Part shown: positions 1-7,259 of the stretch, piece after piece | How the letters are laid out: every line of letters begins with the position of its first letter | Numbering within the stretch: position 1 is the first letter of the stretch | Origin: Patescibacteria group bacterium | Lineage (GTDB): Bacteria; Patescibacteriota; Minisyncoccia; Phycocordibacterales; UBA1006 | Assembly: GCA_020428615.1 (NCBI GenBank) | Contig: JAGQMO010000002.1 | Coordinates: 1 to 20,099 of the forward strand | Length of the DNA: 20,099 nucleotides | Direction of reading: 5' to 3' | Translations under genes and position numbers: made by a program | The notes under the pieces: model-generated | The model's database searches: none | Seen by the model: the letters and a program-made list of their open reading frames with translations, nothing else | What the model was told of the DNA's origin: nothing

Positions 1-717
1 GTATCGCTCGATTGGTGGATTATTCCTGAAAAAGAAATTTATGGTGATGATGAAGGACTCACATCTCCCAAGAAAAAAAATATTGAAGTGCTCGTAGCGG
101 CAGTTCGTAATGAAGTTGTTGAACGGTATGATACGGTGGTGCAAACGCTCGCTGCGTTTTCTTCGGTATCCTATGAAATCGAAACATTCAGTGCCATTCG
201 AGGGTCGTTCAAGCATGAGCTTGCTCCGGTGATGCTCCTTGATTTTGGAGCTTCGGGAGTTCGCATGAGTATTATTGAACATGGCGTTGTTCGCAAATTC
301 AGAGCGATCAATCGCGGTTCAGCATACCTCTCTTCATCTCTTGAAAAGTCTCTTGAAATTCCTTTTGATGAAGCAGAGCAATTAAAACGAGATGTTGGAT
401 TACAAAGAGATCATCCAAACAAAGAAGCATACAATATTATTAAAACAGGAGTCAGCTACATCTTCTCTGAAATTCAAAATGTGATTCTTGATTTTGAAAA
501 AGAGTACAATAAACCGATCAGCAAGATCATTTTGACCGGTGGAGGTTCTCGTTTGCCTCAATTTAGAGAACAAGTCGAATCGAAATATAACATTACAACC
601 TACTTTGCAGATCCGTTCAGCAAAGCCGTCTCTCCTGACTTTTTGGAGGGTGTGCTTGAACAAGCAGGTCCCGAGTTCACGGTTGCGATCGGTTTGGCGC
701 TTCAAGGTCTCGAATAA
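1..717 (+). CDS. pilM: Type IV pilus actin-like ATPase PilM (3' part, cut at window start)
   Basis: PilM is the cytoplasmic FtsA/actin-like ATPase that binds the N-terminal tail of PilN and links the inner-membrane alignment complex to the motors. The reading frame is open from base 1, so the true start lies outside the window; 238 codons are visible. A GTG at 88 is not the likely start, because in-frame protein-like sequence precedes it. Two ATPase-fold signatures are seen: a phosphate-2-type motif DFGASGVRMSI near visible residue 81, and the adenosine-binding motif ILTGGGSRLPQF near residue 177. The last stretch fits the PilM C-terminus. The stop TAA is 42 bases before pilN, and the gene order pilM-pilN-pilO supports the call. 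The motifs are direct observations; the role is family knowledge. Confidence 0.92.
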   Translation, partial: VSLDWWIIPEKEIYGDDEGLTSPKKKNIEVLVAAVRNEVVERYDTVVQTLAAFSSVSYEIETFSAIRGSFKHELAPVMLLDFGASGVRMSIIEHGVVRKFRAINRGSAYLSSSLEKSLEIPFDEAEQLKRDVGLQRDHPNKEAYNIIKTGVSYIFSEIQNVILDFEKEYNKPISKIILTGGGSRLPQFREQVESKYNITTYFADPFSKAVSPDFLEGVLEQAGPEFTVAIGLALQGLE

Positions 718-719
718 AC

Positions 720-749
720 TTTTCATTTTTTGTTAAAAAGAACTATAAT
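720..749 (+). promoter_or_regulatory. Putative promoter for pilN
   Basis: A perfect TATAAT lies at 744-749, 10 bases before the pilN ATG at 760, with a weak TTTTCA at 720-725 (18-base spacer). A start site about 7 bases downstream would leave a leader of only 3-4 bases. This supports the ATG at 760 over the upstream in-frame TTG at 730, which would lie before the transcript start. Confidence 0.5.
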
Positions 750-759
750 AGAAACAACC

Positions 760-1452
760 ATGGACAAAGAATTCAAAACAACATTTATTCCTAAAAAAAA
801 TCCGATTGGAGCCAAAGCCCCAGAGTCAAAGACTGTTAAAGCACGTAGAAGTCTCTTTGGAATTTTGGCGTTGCTTTTGTTTGTTACCGCCGTTGTTTCT
901 ACGATCGGTGTGTATTTGTATAAGGCCCGATTAGTATCGGTTATTAATTCTCGCATTGATTCTATTAATCGAGCTGAAAAAGCATTTGAACCATCTGTTA
1001 TTTTGGATTTGAAAAAACTCGACATTCGTTTACGTGCAGGAACTGAACTACTCAACCAACACGTTGCTGTGTCGGATTTTCTTGACTCGCTTGGTGAATC
1101 AACCCTACCTGATATTAGCTTCAGAGAATTTTCATTTTCCTATGCTCCAGACGGTTCTGCGGTGAGTATGACCGGAGAAGCTAAAGGATACCTTCAGATC
1201 GCGCAACAATCTGACATCTTTGAGAGCAATAACTACATTCAAAACCATATCTTCTCTGATTTTGCTTTAACTGATACAGGACGCATTACATTTTCTCTTC
1301 AATTCACGCTCAATCCTGAATTGTTGCAGTTTGGTCGAACTGTAAAAAATACCGAGTCAGATACGACTGTACCTGAGGGTGTAATTATTCCACCAACGAA
1401 TAATGAAATTCCAGACGGTGTTGATATTAATTTTGACGGGCTTACCCAATAA
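760..1452 (+). CDS. pilN: Type IV pilus inner-membrane protein PilN-like
   Basis: PilN is a bitopic inner-membrane protein. Its short cytoplasmic tail contacts PilM and its periplasm-side domain pairs with PilO. I place the start at the ATG at 760 (230 aa), because a TTG at 730 lies upstream of the TATAAT box. The protein has a basic cytoplasmic segment of about 30 residues, a single hydrophobic segment at about residues 34-55, a charged probably helical stretch, and an alpha/beta domain ending near residue 200. A Thr/Pro/Asp-rich tail follows. Sequence similarity to classical PilN is weak, so the call leans on topology and on its position between pilM and pilO. No cysteine is present. The stop is 17 bases before pilO. 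Confidence 0.75.
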   Translation: MDKEFKTTFIPKKNPIGAKAPESKTVKARRSLFGILALLLFVTAVVSTIGVYLYKARLVSVINSRIDSINRAEKAFEPSVILDLKKLDIRLRAGTELLNQHVAVSDFLDSLGESTLPDISFREFSFSYAPDGSAVSMTGEAKGYLQIAQQSDIFESNNYIQNHIFSDFALTDTGRITFSLQFTLNPELLQFGRTVKNTESDTTVPEGVIIPPTNNEIPDGVDINFDGLTQ

Positions 1453-1469
1453 CCTTATCTAAGATTCGT

Positions 1470-2030
1470 ATGAAGAACATCATTTCAATTATTGTAACCA
1501 TCATTTCGCTCGCCGCATTTGTTTTGATCGTGCAGCCACAGTATGCAGCCATCAAAGACATGCAAGTGCGGGGTGGTCAACTCGAGGGAGTGCTCGATAA
1601 CGCTCGTAAACTCCAGTCGTTGCGCGATTCGCTCCTTGAGAAACGAAACGAAATTGCTAATTCTGATATTAGACGTTTAGAGAAGCTCATTCCGGAAAGT
1701 GCTGATAATGTAAAATTGATTTTGGAATTTGAACAGATAGCCGATCGGTATGGGCTCTCTATTCAAGCTGCCTCTACGACCAAGGAGGATGAATCAGGAG
1801 AACAACAAGCCCAGAATTTTGATATTGAGAGCAAAGACTACGGTATCATCACACTCGATTTTACGATCAATGGTGGGTATGCTGAATTTATTTCTTTCCT
1901 CAAGGATGTTGAGAAAAATCTGCGTATCACTGATATCCGTGAATTCAGCATTACTCCTCCAACAGGACTCGAAGCAGATTATAGTTTTAACCTCACCATC
2001 GATACTTATTGGTTAAAGGATAATATTTAA
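1470..2030 (+). CDS. pilO: Type IV pilus inner-membrane protein PilO-like
   Basis: PilO forms a heterodimer with PilN on the outer face of the membrane and helps align the pilus machine. The 186-aa product starts with a signal-anchor at about residues 4-23 and continues as a charged coiled-coil-like helix (about residues 30-72). It ends in a compact alpha/beta domain carrying GGYAEFISFLKDVEKNLRI, a phrase typical of PilO proteins. It has no cysteine. It sits 17 bases after pilN and 8 bases before the PilP-like gene, so co-transcription is likely. The start ATG at 1470 places the membrane segment directly at the N-terminus, as in the family. Confidence 0.85.
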   Translation: MKNIISIIVTIISLAAFVLIVQPQYAAIKDMQVRGGQLEGVLDNARKLQSLRDSLLEKRNEIANSDIRRLEKLIPESADNVKLILEFEQIADRYGLSIQAASTTKEDESGEQQAQNFDIESKDYGIITLDFTINGGYAEFISFLKDVEKNLRITDIREFSITPPTGLEADYSFNLTIDTYWLKDNI

Positions 2031-2038
2031 CGAGACAT

Positions 2039-2476
2039 ATGAAGAATAAGAAAACAATTAAAAATATCATTCTCGGTCTGGTTATTGCGATTTGTGTTCT
2101 GATTGTATATTCGGTTTTGAGTGGAAAAGGAAATGAGAGTACCGGCAGTCAAAGTTCTCTCTCGAGTTTGGTTGGTACTGGTTCATTTGGGCAGGTTCAG
2201 GAATCAAATACAGATCTCGCCAACGCTGAAATTTTAAGGATTCTTGGAAGTATTCAAAATATTACATTAGATGACGACATCTTTAACAATCCTGTATTTC
2301 GTGAACTCGAAGATAGTCGCTTCACCATTCCGAAACCCGTTCGTGTCGGACGACCAAATCCGTTTCGTCCAATTGGTTTTGATGCGGTTGTTCTTGATAC
2401 TGGAAACCAAGGTCTGGGATTCGGCAATGACCAAGACACCGGAGATGGTTCTGATTTTTTTGATGAGACGATCTAA
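2039..2476 (+). CDS. Small membrane-anchored PilP-like pilus protein
   Basis: This 145-aa protein has an N-terminal membrane segment (about residues 8-27), a Ser/Gly-rich linker and a short C-terminal domain. The domain carries GRPNPFRPIG at about residues 104-113. That phrase resembles the R-x-P-F region of PilP, the lipoprotein that connects PilNO to the secretin, but no lipobox cysteine exists here. A secretin is not expected in an organism without a conventional outer membrane. Position directly after pilO supports a PilP-like role in the alignment complex. The tail is acidic. A strong terminator follows immediately, closing the pilMNO(P) unit. Identity as PilP is inference from position and one motif; it could be a CPR-specific replacement. 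Confidence 0.55.
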   Translation: MKNKKTIKNIILGLVIAICVLIVYSVLSGKGNESTGSQSSLSSLVGTGSFGQVQESNTDLANAEILRILGSIQNITLDDDIFNNPVFRELEDSRFTIPKPVRVGRPNPFRPIGFDAVVLDTGNQGLGFGNDQDTGDGSDFFDETI

Positions 2477-2482
2477 TTTCCT

Positions 2483-2513
2483 ACAACTCCCTTTCCTAAG
2501 GGAGTTGTTTTTT
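2483..2513 (+). terminator. Rho-independent terminator after the pilMNO(P) genes
   Basis: A perfect 11-bp stem ACAACTCCCTT / AAGGGAGTTGT (2483-2493 with 2498-2508) has a TCCT loop and is followed by a T run to 2513. It begins 7 bases after the stop of the PilP-like gene. Confidence 0.9.
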
Positions 2514-2532
2514 GGTATGATTACACTATAAA
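2505..2532 (+). promoter_or_regulatory. Putative promoter for pilB-pilT
   Basis: TTGTTT at 2505-2510 and TATAAA at 2527-2532 are separated by 16 bases. The predicted start site (about 2539) is 2 bases before the pilB ATG at 2541. The -35 box is embedded in the 3' arm and T tract of the preceding terminator. A second candidate, TGGTATGAT (2513-2521), would give a leader of about 13 bases. Confidence 0.5.
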
Positions 2533-2540
2533 TCATTGTT

Positions 2541-4268
2541 ATGAATTTTTTAGAAACACTCGTAAAAAAAGGAATCATCAATCGGTATCAAGTTGATGAA
2601 ATTATTGAAGCAACAACCAAGGAAGATAAAACCATTGAACAGGTATTGGACGAAATGGGTGTTTCTGATGATGCTATACTCGAAGCAAAGAGTGAATATT
2701 TTGGCATCAAGAAAAAAAACATCAATTATGACAAAGTTGATGAAGCGGTTGTAAAAAAAATACCTATTGATAGCGCTAAAACATACCAAATGGTGGCGTT
2801 TAACATGACTGATGATGGAGTTCTTGAGGTGGGAATGCTTGATCCGAGAAATATTGAAGCTCAAAACGTCCTTCAGTTTATTACTGCTGAGCATGGTACT
2901 CCTTATGAAATTTATATTATTACTGAACGAGGGTATCAAGAGCTTATGAAAAAGTATTCAGGACTCACCGGCGAAGTCGGAGATGTTATTGATGATTATA
3001 TTGATATTGATGCCGCTGGGAAAGATTTGAGAAATGATGATGACGATGATGGGGATGGGAAAGAAAACGGAGACGGAAAAATTACTGAAGATGCACCAGT
3101 TACCAAAATGGTTGCAGCCATTATTCGGCACGCGGTGAAACAAGGGGCCTCAGACATTCACATTGAACATACTGGCGAAGTGGTTCGCGTGCGTTTTCGT
3201 ATTGATGGAGTCCTTAATACCTACCTCGAGATTCCCAAACAAATTCACAGCGCAATGGTTTCTCGCGTGAAGATTATGACAAAAACCATGAAACTTGATG
3301 AACGCCGTAAACCGCAAGACGGACGTTTTCCCGCAATGATTGAAGGACGCAAAATTGATTTCCGTGTATCGGTCATGCCAACATTCTTTGGTGAGAAAGT
3401 TGTGATTCGTATTCTTGATCCGAATCGAGGCATTCGGCGACTTGATTTGCTTGGTATTTCAGACAGTTACAACAACCTGATTCGCGAAGCAATAGCGCGA
3501 CCACATGGATTAATATTGATTACTGGCCCGACTGGTTCTGGTAAAACAACAACATTGTATGCCATGTTGAATGAAGTTGATCGCGAAACCAAGAATGTCG
3601 TATCTCTTGAAGATCCTGTTGAATACCAGCTCCCAGGTGTTAATCAATCCCAGGTGCATGCTGAAATCGGGTATACGTTTGCATCAGGATTGCGTTCCAT
3701 TGTACGTCAAGACCCTGACATTATCATGGTAGGAGAAATTCGGGATAAGGAAACCGCGAATCTTGCCATTCAAGCTGCGCTTACTGGACACTTGGTTTTT
3801 GCGACACTCCACACGAATAGTTCGTTCGGTATTATTCCGCGTCTCGTTGATATGGGTGTTGACCCATACCTGATTGCACCAACACTTATTTTAGGTATTG
3901 CGCAACGTTTAGTTCGAACAATCGCAGATGGTGCTGCTGTGCCGTTTGAAAAAGAGGCGAGTGTTAAACAGATGATTCAAAAACAATTTGCCGACTTGCC
4001 TGAGGAATACAAGAGCAAGCTTAATCTAGATCGCAACCTCTATGATGTGAAACCGACCAAAGAAGCTCCTGATGGATTGAAAGGTCGTATGGCAGTATTT
4101 GAAATGTTTAAAGTCGATAAAGAAATGGAGGCAATTATTCTTGAAGAACCAACAGAAGAACGAATTTATAAGGCCGCTCGGCGTCATGGCATGATTACAT
4201 TAAAAGAAACAGCGATTTTAGAAGGACTTGAAGGAAGAATACCGTTTAGCGAAATTAACCAACTATAG
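2541..4268 (+). CDS. pilB: Type IV pilus assembly ATPase PilB
   Basis: PilB is the hexameric cytoplasmic AAA-type ATPase that powers pilus extension through PilC. The 575-aa protein has an N-terminal MshEN/GspE-N-type domain (about residues 1-150) and an acidic Asp/Gly linker (about 165-182). The ATPase core has an Asp box (ASDIHIEH, 203-210), Walker A GPTGSGKT (329-336), Walker B DIIMVGE (393-399) and a His box (GHLVFATLHTN, 416-426). The family's tetracysteine zinc motif, expected after IAQRLVR, is replaced by a longer cysteine-free segment (about 460-515), and the whole protein has no cysteine. The stop TAG is 6 bases before pilT, so the two motor genes are probably co-transcribed. Confidence 0.97.
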   Translation: MNFLETLVKKGIINRYQVDEIIEATTKEDKTIEQVLDEMGVSDDAILEAKSEYFGIKKKNINYDKVDEAVVKKIPIDSAKTYQMVAFNMTDDGVLEVGMLDPRNIEAQNVLQFITAEHGTPYEIYIITERGYQELMKKYSGLTGEVGDVIDDYIDIDAAGKDLRNDDDDDGDGKENGDGKITEDAPVTKMVAAIIRHAVKQGASDIHIEHTGEVVRVRFRIDGVLNTYLEIPKQIHSAMVSRVKIMTKTMKLDERRKPQDGRFPAMIEGRKIDFRVSVMPTFFGEKVVIRILDPNRGIRRLDLLGISDSYNNLIREAIARPHGLILITGPTGSGKTTTLYAMLNEVDRETKNVVSLEDPVEYQLPGVNQSQVHAEIGYTFASGLRSIVRQDPDIIMVGEIRDKETANLAIQAALTGHLVFATLHTNSSFGIIPRLVDMGVDPYLIAPTLILGIAQRLVRTIADGAAVPFEKEASVKQMIQKQFADLPEEYKSKLNLDRNLYDVKPTKEAPDGLKGRMAVFEMFKVDKEMEAIILEEPTEERIYKAARRHGMITLKETAILEGLEGRIPFSEINQL

Positions 4269-4274
4269 AGAATT

Positions 4275-5339
4275 ATGAACAACGATTATAAAAAAATGTT
4301 AGAGAACTTGCTTTTGACAGTCGAACGTGAAAACGCTTCTGATTTACACCTTTCGCCTGGACGCAAACCAATCATGCGTGTTGAGACAGAACTTATTCCA
4401 TTGGCAAATCGAGATGTACTCACAAAAGAAGATACCTTTGGTATTTTGAAAGAAATAGTCAATGAAGAGAAATTAACCAAAGTTATGAATTTGGAAGAAA
4501 TTGATTTTTCATACGCTTTTGGTGATACCCTACGTCTTCGTTCAACCGCATACATACAAAGTGGAGTTATTAATTTGAACTTTCGCGTGATTCAAGAGGT
4601 TCGAGAACTGTCAGAACTCAATTTACCACCAGTACTTGAAACATTTGCACAAAAAGAACAAGGACTCTTTTTGATTGTTGGTCCTGTTGGTCAAGGAAAA
4701 TCAACAACAATGGCGGCTTTGATTTCAATGATTAATCACAACCGCCGTGAGCATATTGTTACGATTGAAAATCCTGTTGAATATCTTTTCAAAGATGATC
4801 AATCAATTATTGACCAACGAGAGGTTGGCATTGATACGAAATCATTTGAAACAGGATTGAAATCAGTTTTCCGACAAGACGTGAATGTTATCATGGTTGG
4901 AGAAATGCGTAATCCAGAAACTATTTCAACAGTTGTTACAGCAGCTGAAACGGGACACCTCGTATTCTCAACACTCCATACAAATAACGCTGCGCAAACC
5001 ATCGATCGTATTGTCGATTCATTTCCGGCGAACCAACAAAATCAGGTACGTACGCAACTTGCTGCATCACTGATCGGGATTTTTTCTCAACGACTCATTA
5101 AAAGTCAGCGTGGCGGAATGGTTCCTGCATATGAGTTGATGATTAATAATAAAGCGACCGCAAACCTTATTCGTGAAGGGAAAACTCATGAAATTAATAC
5201 GGTGATTGAAACGGGGGCTGAACAGGGCATGATTGATATGAACAAATCGTTGGTTGAATTGGTTCAAATGGGACATATTACCGTTGAGGATGCATATCGT
5301 CATTCATTGAATCCAAAATTGCTCGATTCAATGATATAA
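4275..5339 (+). CDS. pilT: Type IV pilus retraction ATPase PilT
   Basis: PilT drives pilus depolymerisation and twitching. The 354-aa length is typical. A PAS-like N-terminal domain (about 1-110) is followed by Walker A GPVGQGKST (136-144), Walker B VNVIMVGE (203-210), the His box GHLVFSTLHTN (227-237) and a version of the PilT-specific AIRNLIRE motif (ANLIREGKTHEI near residue 297). That motif separates it from PilB. The P-loop has V and Q where T and S are usual, but the catalytic K142 and S143 remain. No cysteine is present. The stop TAA lies inside a TATAAT box thought to drive pilC. Confidence 0.96.
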   Translation: MNNDYKKMLENLLLTVERENASDLHLSPGRKPIMRVETELIPLANRDVLTKEDTFGILKEIVNEEKLTKVMNLEEIDFSYAFGDTLRLRSTAYIQSGVINLNFRVIQEVRELSELNLPPVLETFAQKEQGLFLIVGPVGQGKSTTMAALISMINHNRREHIVTIENPVEYLFKDDQSIIDQREVGIDTKSFETGLKSVFRQDVNVIMVGEMRNPETISTVVTAAETGHLVFSTLHTNNAAQTIDRIVDSFPANQQNQVRTQLAASLIGIFSQRLIKSQRGGMVPAYELMINNKATANLIREGKTHEINTVIETGAEQGMIDMNKSLVELVQMGHITVEDAYRHSLNPKLLDSMI

Positions 5340-5340
5340 T
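5332..5340 (+). promoter_or_regulatory. Extended -10 promoter for pilC
   Basis: TGATATAAT (5332-5340) matches the extended -10 consensus TGnTATAAT perfectly. It lies 9 bases before the pilC ATG at 5350, giving a predicted leader of about 3 bases. No good -35 is seen. The box contains the TAA stop of pilT. Confidence 0.5.
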
Positions 5341-5349
5341 ATAGTTACT

Positions 5350-6558
5350 ATGTTATTTAATTATAAAGTTGTTACTAAGGAAGGCATCGAAAAGAAAGGT
5401 CAAATTGAAGCTGCCAGCAGTGATATTGCTGTTGCTACACTTCAACGAAGAGAATACGTTGTGGTGTCACTTGTCCCTGATTCAAAAAAAAGTTTTTTTG
5501 AAAGCAATATTCCATTCTTTGATCGTATCCCGATGAAACATATTGTATTGATGTCAAAACAGGCAGCGACACTTTTTGAGGCACAAGTTTCAGCTGTGAA
5601 AACATTTGAGCTCCTTGGTCAGAATGCTGAAAGTAAAGGGATACAAAAAGCTTTAGCACAAGTAACTGATGATATCCGAGGTGGAACATCAATTTCAGGA
5701 GCCATGGCGAAACAACCAAAAGTGTTCTCTGATTTTTATGTCAACATGGTGCGTGCCGGAGAAGAATCAGGTAAATTAACCGAAACGTTTACGTTTTTGG
5801 CAGAATATCTTGAACGAAGTTATGAGCTTTCTTCAAAAACCAAAAATGCTCTCGTCTATCCTTCATTTATTATTGTGACATTTATTACCGTGATGACGTT
5901 AATGTTGGTCAAGGTTATTCCAAATATGGCAAAAATTATTGAGGACTCAGGACAACAAGTTCCCGTGTATACTAAAATTACCCTCGCGATTTCAGACTTT
6001 TTTGTCAATTATGGTGTATTCTTGTTAATTCTTATTGTGATCGCAGGATTCCTCGTTTGGCGTATGTTGAAAACAGATAACGGAAGGACTCGTTTTGATC
6101 AAATTAAATTGAATTTACCTGGATTTGGCAAGTTGTATCGTAAAATTTATTTGGCTCGCATTGCTGATAACATGAATACCATGCTGACCGCAGGTATTCC
6201 GGTAGTTCGCACGCTTGAGATTTCGGGAGATGTTGTGGGGAATACCATCTTTAGCAATATTTTGGCTGACGCAGTTGAAGAGGTGAAAGGTGGAAACAGT
6301 ATTTCAAATGCATTTAATAAACATGAAGAGATTCCACAAATAATGGTTCAAATGGTAAAGGTTGGAGAAGAAACTGGTTCAATTGGTAAAATTCTTAAAA
6401 CGCTTGCTCGTTTTTATAACAAAGAGGTAAACGACACTGTTGATACATTGATCGGATTGATTGAACCCGCAATGATTGTTCTTTTAGGAATCGGTGTGGG
6501 AGGACTCTTGATGTCAGTTATGATTCCGATTTATAACGTTGCTGGAAGTATCACCTAA
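5350..6558 (+). CDS. pilC: Type IV pilus platform protein PilC
   Basis: PilC (GspF family) is the polytopic inner-membrane platform that couples PilB and PilT to pilin insertion and removal. The 402-aa length is standard. Two tandem T2SSF domains are visible, at about residues 65-190 and 265-390. Each carries the family phrase around G(E)E(S/T)G: VRAGEESGKLTETF and VKVGEETGSIGKIL. Hydrophobic segments lie at about residues 167-190, 216-237 and 370-395. The N-terminus resembles the usual PilC opening (YKVVTKEGIEKKG). No cysteine is present. A terminator hairpin directly overlaps the stop, ending the B-T-C group. Confidence 0.96.
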   Translation: MLFNYKVVTKEGIEKKGQIEAASSDIAVATLQRREYVVVSLVPDSKKSFFESNIPFFDRIPMKHIVLMSKQAATLFEAQVSAVKTFELLGQNAESKGIQKALAQVTDDIRGGTSISGAMAKQPKVFSDFYVNMVRAGEESGKLTETFTFLAEYLERSYELSSKTKNALVYPSFIIVTFITVMTLMLVKVIPNMAKIIEDSGQQVPVYTKITLAISDFFVNYGVFLLILIVIAGFLVWRMLKTDNGRTRFDQIKLNLPGFGKLYRKIYLARIADNMNTMLTAGIPVVRTLEISGDVVGNTIFSNILADAVEEVKGGNSISNAFNKHEEIPQIMVQMVKVGEETGSIGKILKTLARFYNKEVNDTVDTLIGLIEPAMIVLLGIGVGGLLMSVMIPIYNVAGSIT

Positions 6559-6582
6559 AACACTTGGTGCACAGGTGTTTTT
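6557..6582 (+). terminator. Rho-independent terminator after pilC
   Basis: AACACTTG (6559-6566) pairs with CAGGTGTT (6572-6579), with one U-G wobble and a GTGCA loop. The stem extends by A-T pairs that use the T tract to 6582. It starts at the pilC stop codon. Confidence 0.7.
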
Positions 6583-6624
6583 AAATGCAATTTAGAGTTT
6601 ATTGTGTCAATGTTCATAAACCTA

Positions 6625-6651
6625 TTGTGCTGTAATGGTTTTTGGTATAAT
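6625..6651 (+). promoter_or_regulatory. Putative promoter of the major pilin
   Basis: TTGTGC (6625-6630) and a TGG-extended TATAAT (6643-6651) are separated by 15 bases. The predicted start is near 6658. It is isolated from pilC by the terminator, so the pilin is probably its own transcription unit. Confidence 0.65.
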
Positions 6652-6656
6652 GTACG

Positions 6657-6734
6657 TAACCAATTCTGAGAAGAAGGAATTTCGGTTATTGAAACATTAC
6701 TGTTTTCAATAGTAGGAAATGCTCGTTATTTCCT
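6657..6734 (+). promoter_or_regulatory. Structured 5' leader of the major pilin mRNA (three hairpins)
   Basis: Between the predicted start site (about 6658) and the ATG at 6763 lie three successive inverted repeats. H1 is TAACCAATTC / GAATT-tc-GGTTA (6657-6688, with a 2-base bulge). H2 is TATTGAAA / TTTCAATA (6687-6711). H3 is AGGAAAT / ATTTCCT (6714-6734). H1 and H2 share bases 6687-6688, so they stack or compete. About 28 AT-rich bases with a T7 run separate H3 from the ATG, and no Shine-Dalgarno site is visible. A role in mRNA stability or translational control is inference. Confidence 0.5.
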
Positions 6735-6762
6735 TGATTATTCATTAATTTTTTTATAGAAA

Positions 6763-7167
6763 ATGACTAAACAAAAAGGTTTTACATTGATTGAATTGCT
6801 CGTAGTAATTGCAATCATCGGAATTTTGGCAGCAGTTGTATTGGCTGCACTTCAAGACGCTCGAGCCGGAGCTCAAGATGCTGCCATCAAAGCCGATCTT
6901 GCCAACGCACGAACTCAAATGGAACTCTACTTCGTTGAAAACGGATACTATAATACCGATGGTGGAACTGGTACAACATGTGGAGCGACACTTACTGCAT
7001 TCCAGTCCTCAATCACTGCAAACGGTGGTAATGGTACATGTGCAACTGCTTCGAACGGATCAACCTATTCTTATTATTCAGACCTCTCTAGTGACTACTT
7101 CTGCGTTGATTCAACGGGGTATGCGGGAGTCCAAGCGAGTGCTGCAAGTGATGGAAGTAGCTGTTAA
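6763..7167 (+). CDS. pilA: Major type IV pilin (prepilin)
   Basis: This is the likely main structural subunit of the pilus. The 134-aa prepilin has a 6-residue leader (MTKQKG), a class III cleavage site G|FTLIE and Glu at mature position 5. The hydrophobic alpha-1 segment is followed by an amphipathic helix ([19 protein letters not shown]). The small globular domain is rich in Gly, Ser, Thr and Tyr. Four cysteines (in TTCGA, GTCAT, YFCVD and the C-terminal SSC) could make two disulfides, one locking the C-terminus as in D-region pilins. It is monocistronic in appearance, with its own promoter, a long leader and its own terminator, which suggests higher expression than its neighbours. That it is the major pilin is inferred from these features. 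Confidence 0.9.
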   Translation: MTKQKGFTLIELLVVIAIIGILAAVVLAALQDARAGAQDAAIKADLANARTQMELYFVENGYYNTDGGTGTTCGATLTAFQSSITANGGNGTCATASNGSTYSYYSDLSSDYFCVDSTGYAGVQASAASDGSSC

Positions 7168-7191
7168 TTGTCGGTTTGCTTGATGATATTC

Positions 7192-7221
7192 AAAAACAAC
7201 GGATCTTCATTCGTTGTTTTT
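7192..7221 (+). terminator. Rho-independent terminator after the major pilin
   Basis: AAAAACAACG (7192-7201) pairs perfectly with CGTTGTTTTT (7212-7221) across a 10-base loop, which can close by two more pairs. The 3' arm ends in a T5 run. It lies 24 bases after the pilin stop. Confidence 0.85.
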
Positions 7222-7227
7222 ATATGC

Positions 7228-7253
7228 TTGATATGAATCCTTCATGATATACT
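7228..7253 (+). promoter_or_regulatory. Putative leaderless promoter for the minor pilin/pilD unit
   Basis: TGATATACT (7245-7253) is an extended -10 box, with TTGATA at 7228-7233 as a poorly spaced -35 (14 bases). Only 6 bases separate the box from the ATG at 7260, so the predicted start site falls on the ATG itself. An ATG at 7255 is excluded because it meets TGA after one codon. Confidence 0.6.
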
Positions 7254-7259
7254 AATGGT

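Noticed and set aside
88..90. GTG as the start of the first gene
   Set aside because: The frame is open and protein-like from base 1, so the gene is cut by the window edge and 88 is internal.
730..759. TTG-initiated N-terminal extension of the PilN-like gene
   Set aside because: It would begin upstream of the TATAAT box at 744-749 and adds ten residues with no support; ATG 760 is preferred.
6657..6762. Known riboswitch in the pilin leader (for example a cyclic-di-GMP class)
   Set aside because: The hairpins are simple and I cannot match them to conserved aptamer bases of a known class; no terminator-like hairpin with an adjacent T run sits before the ATG.
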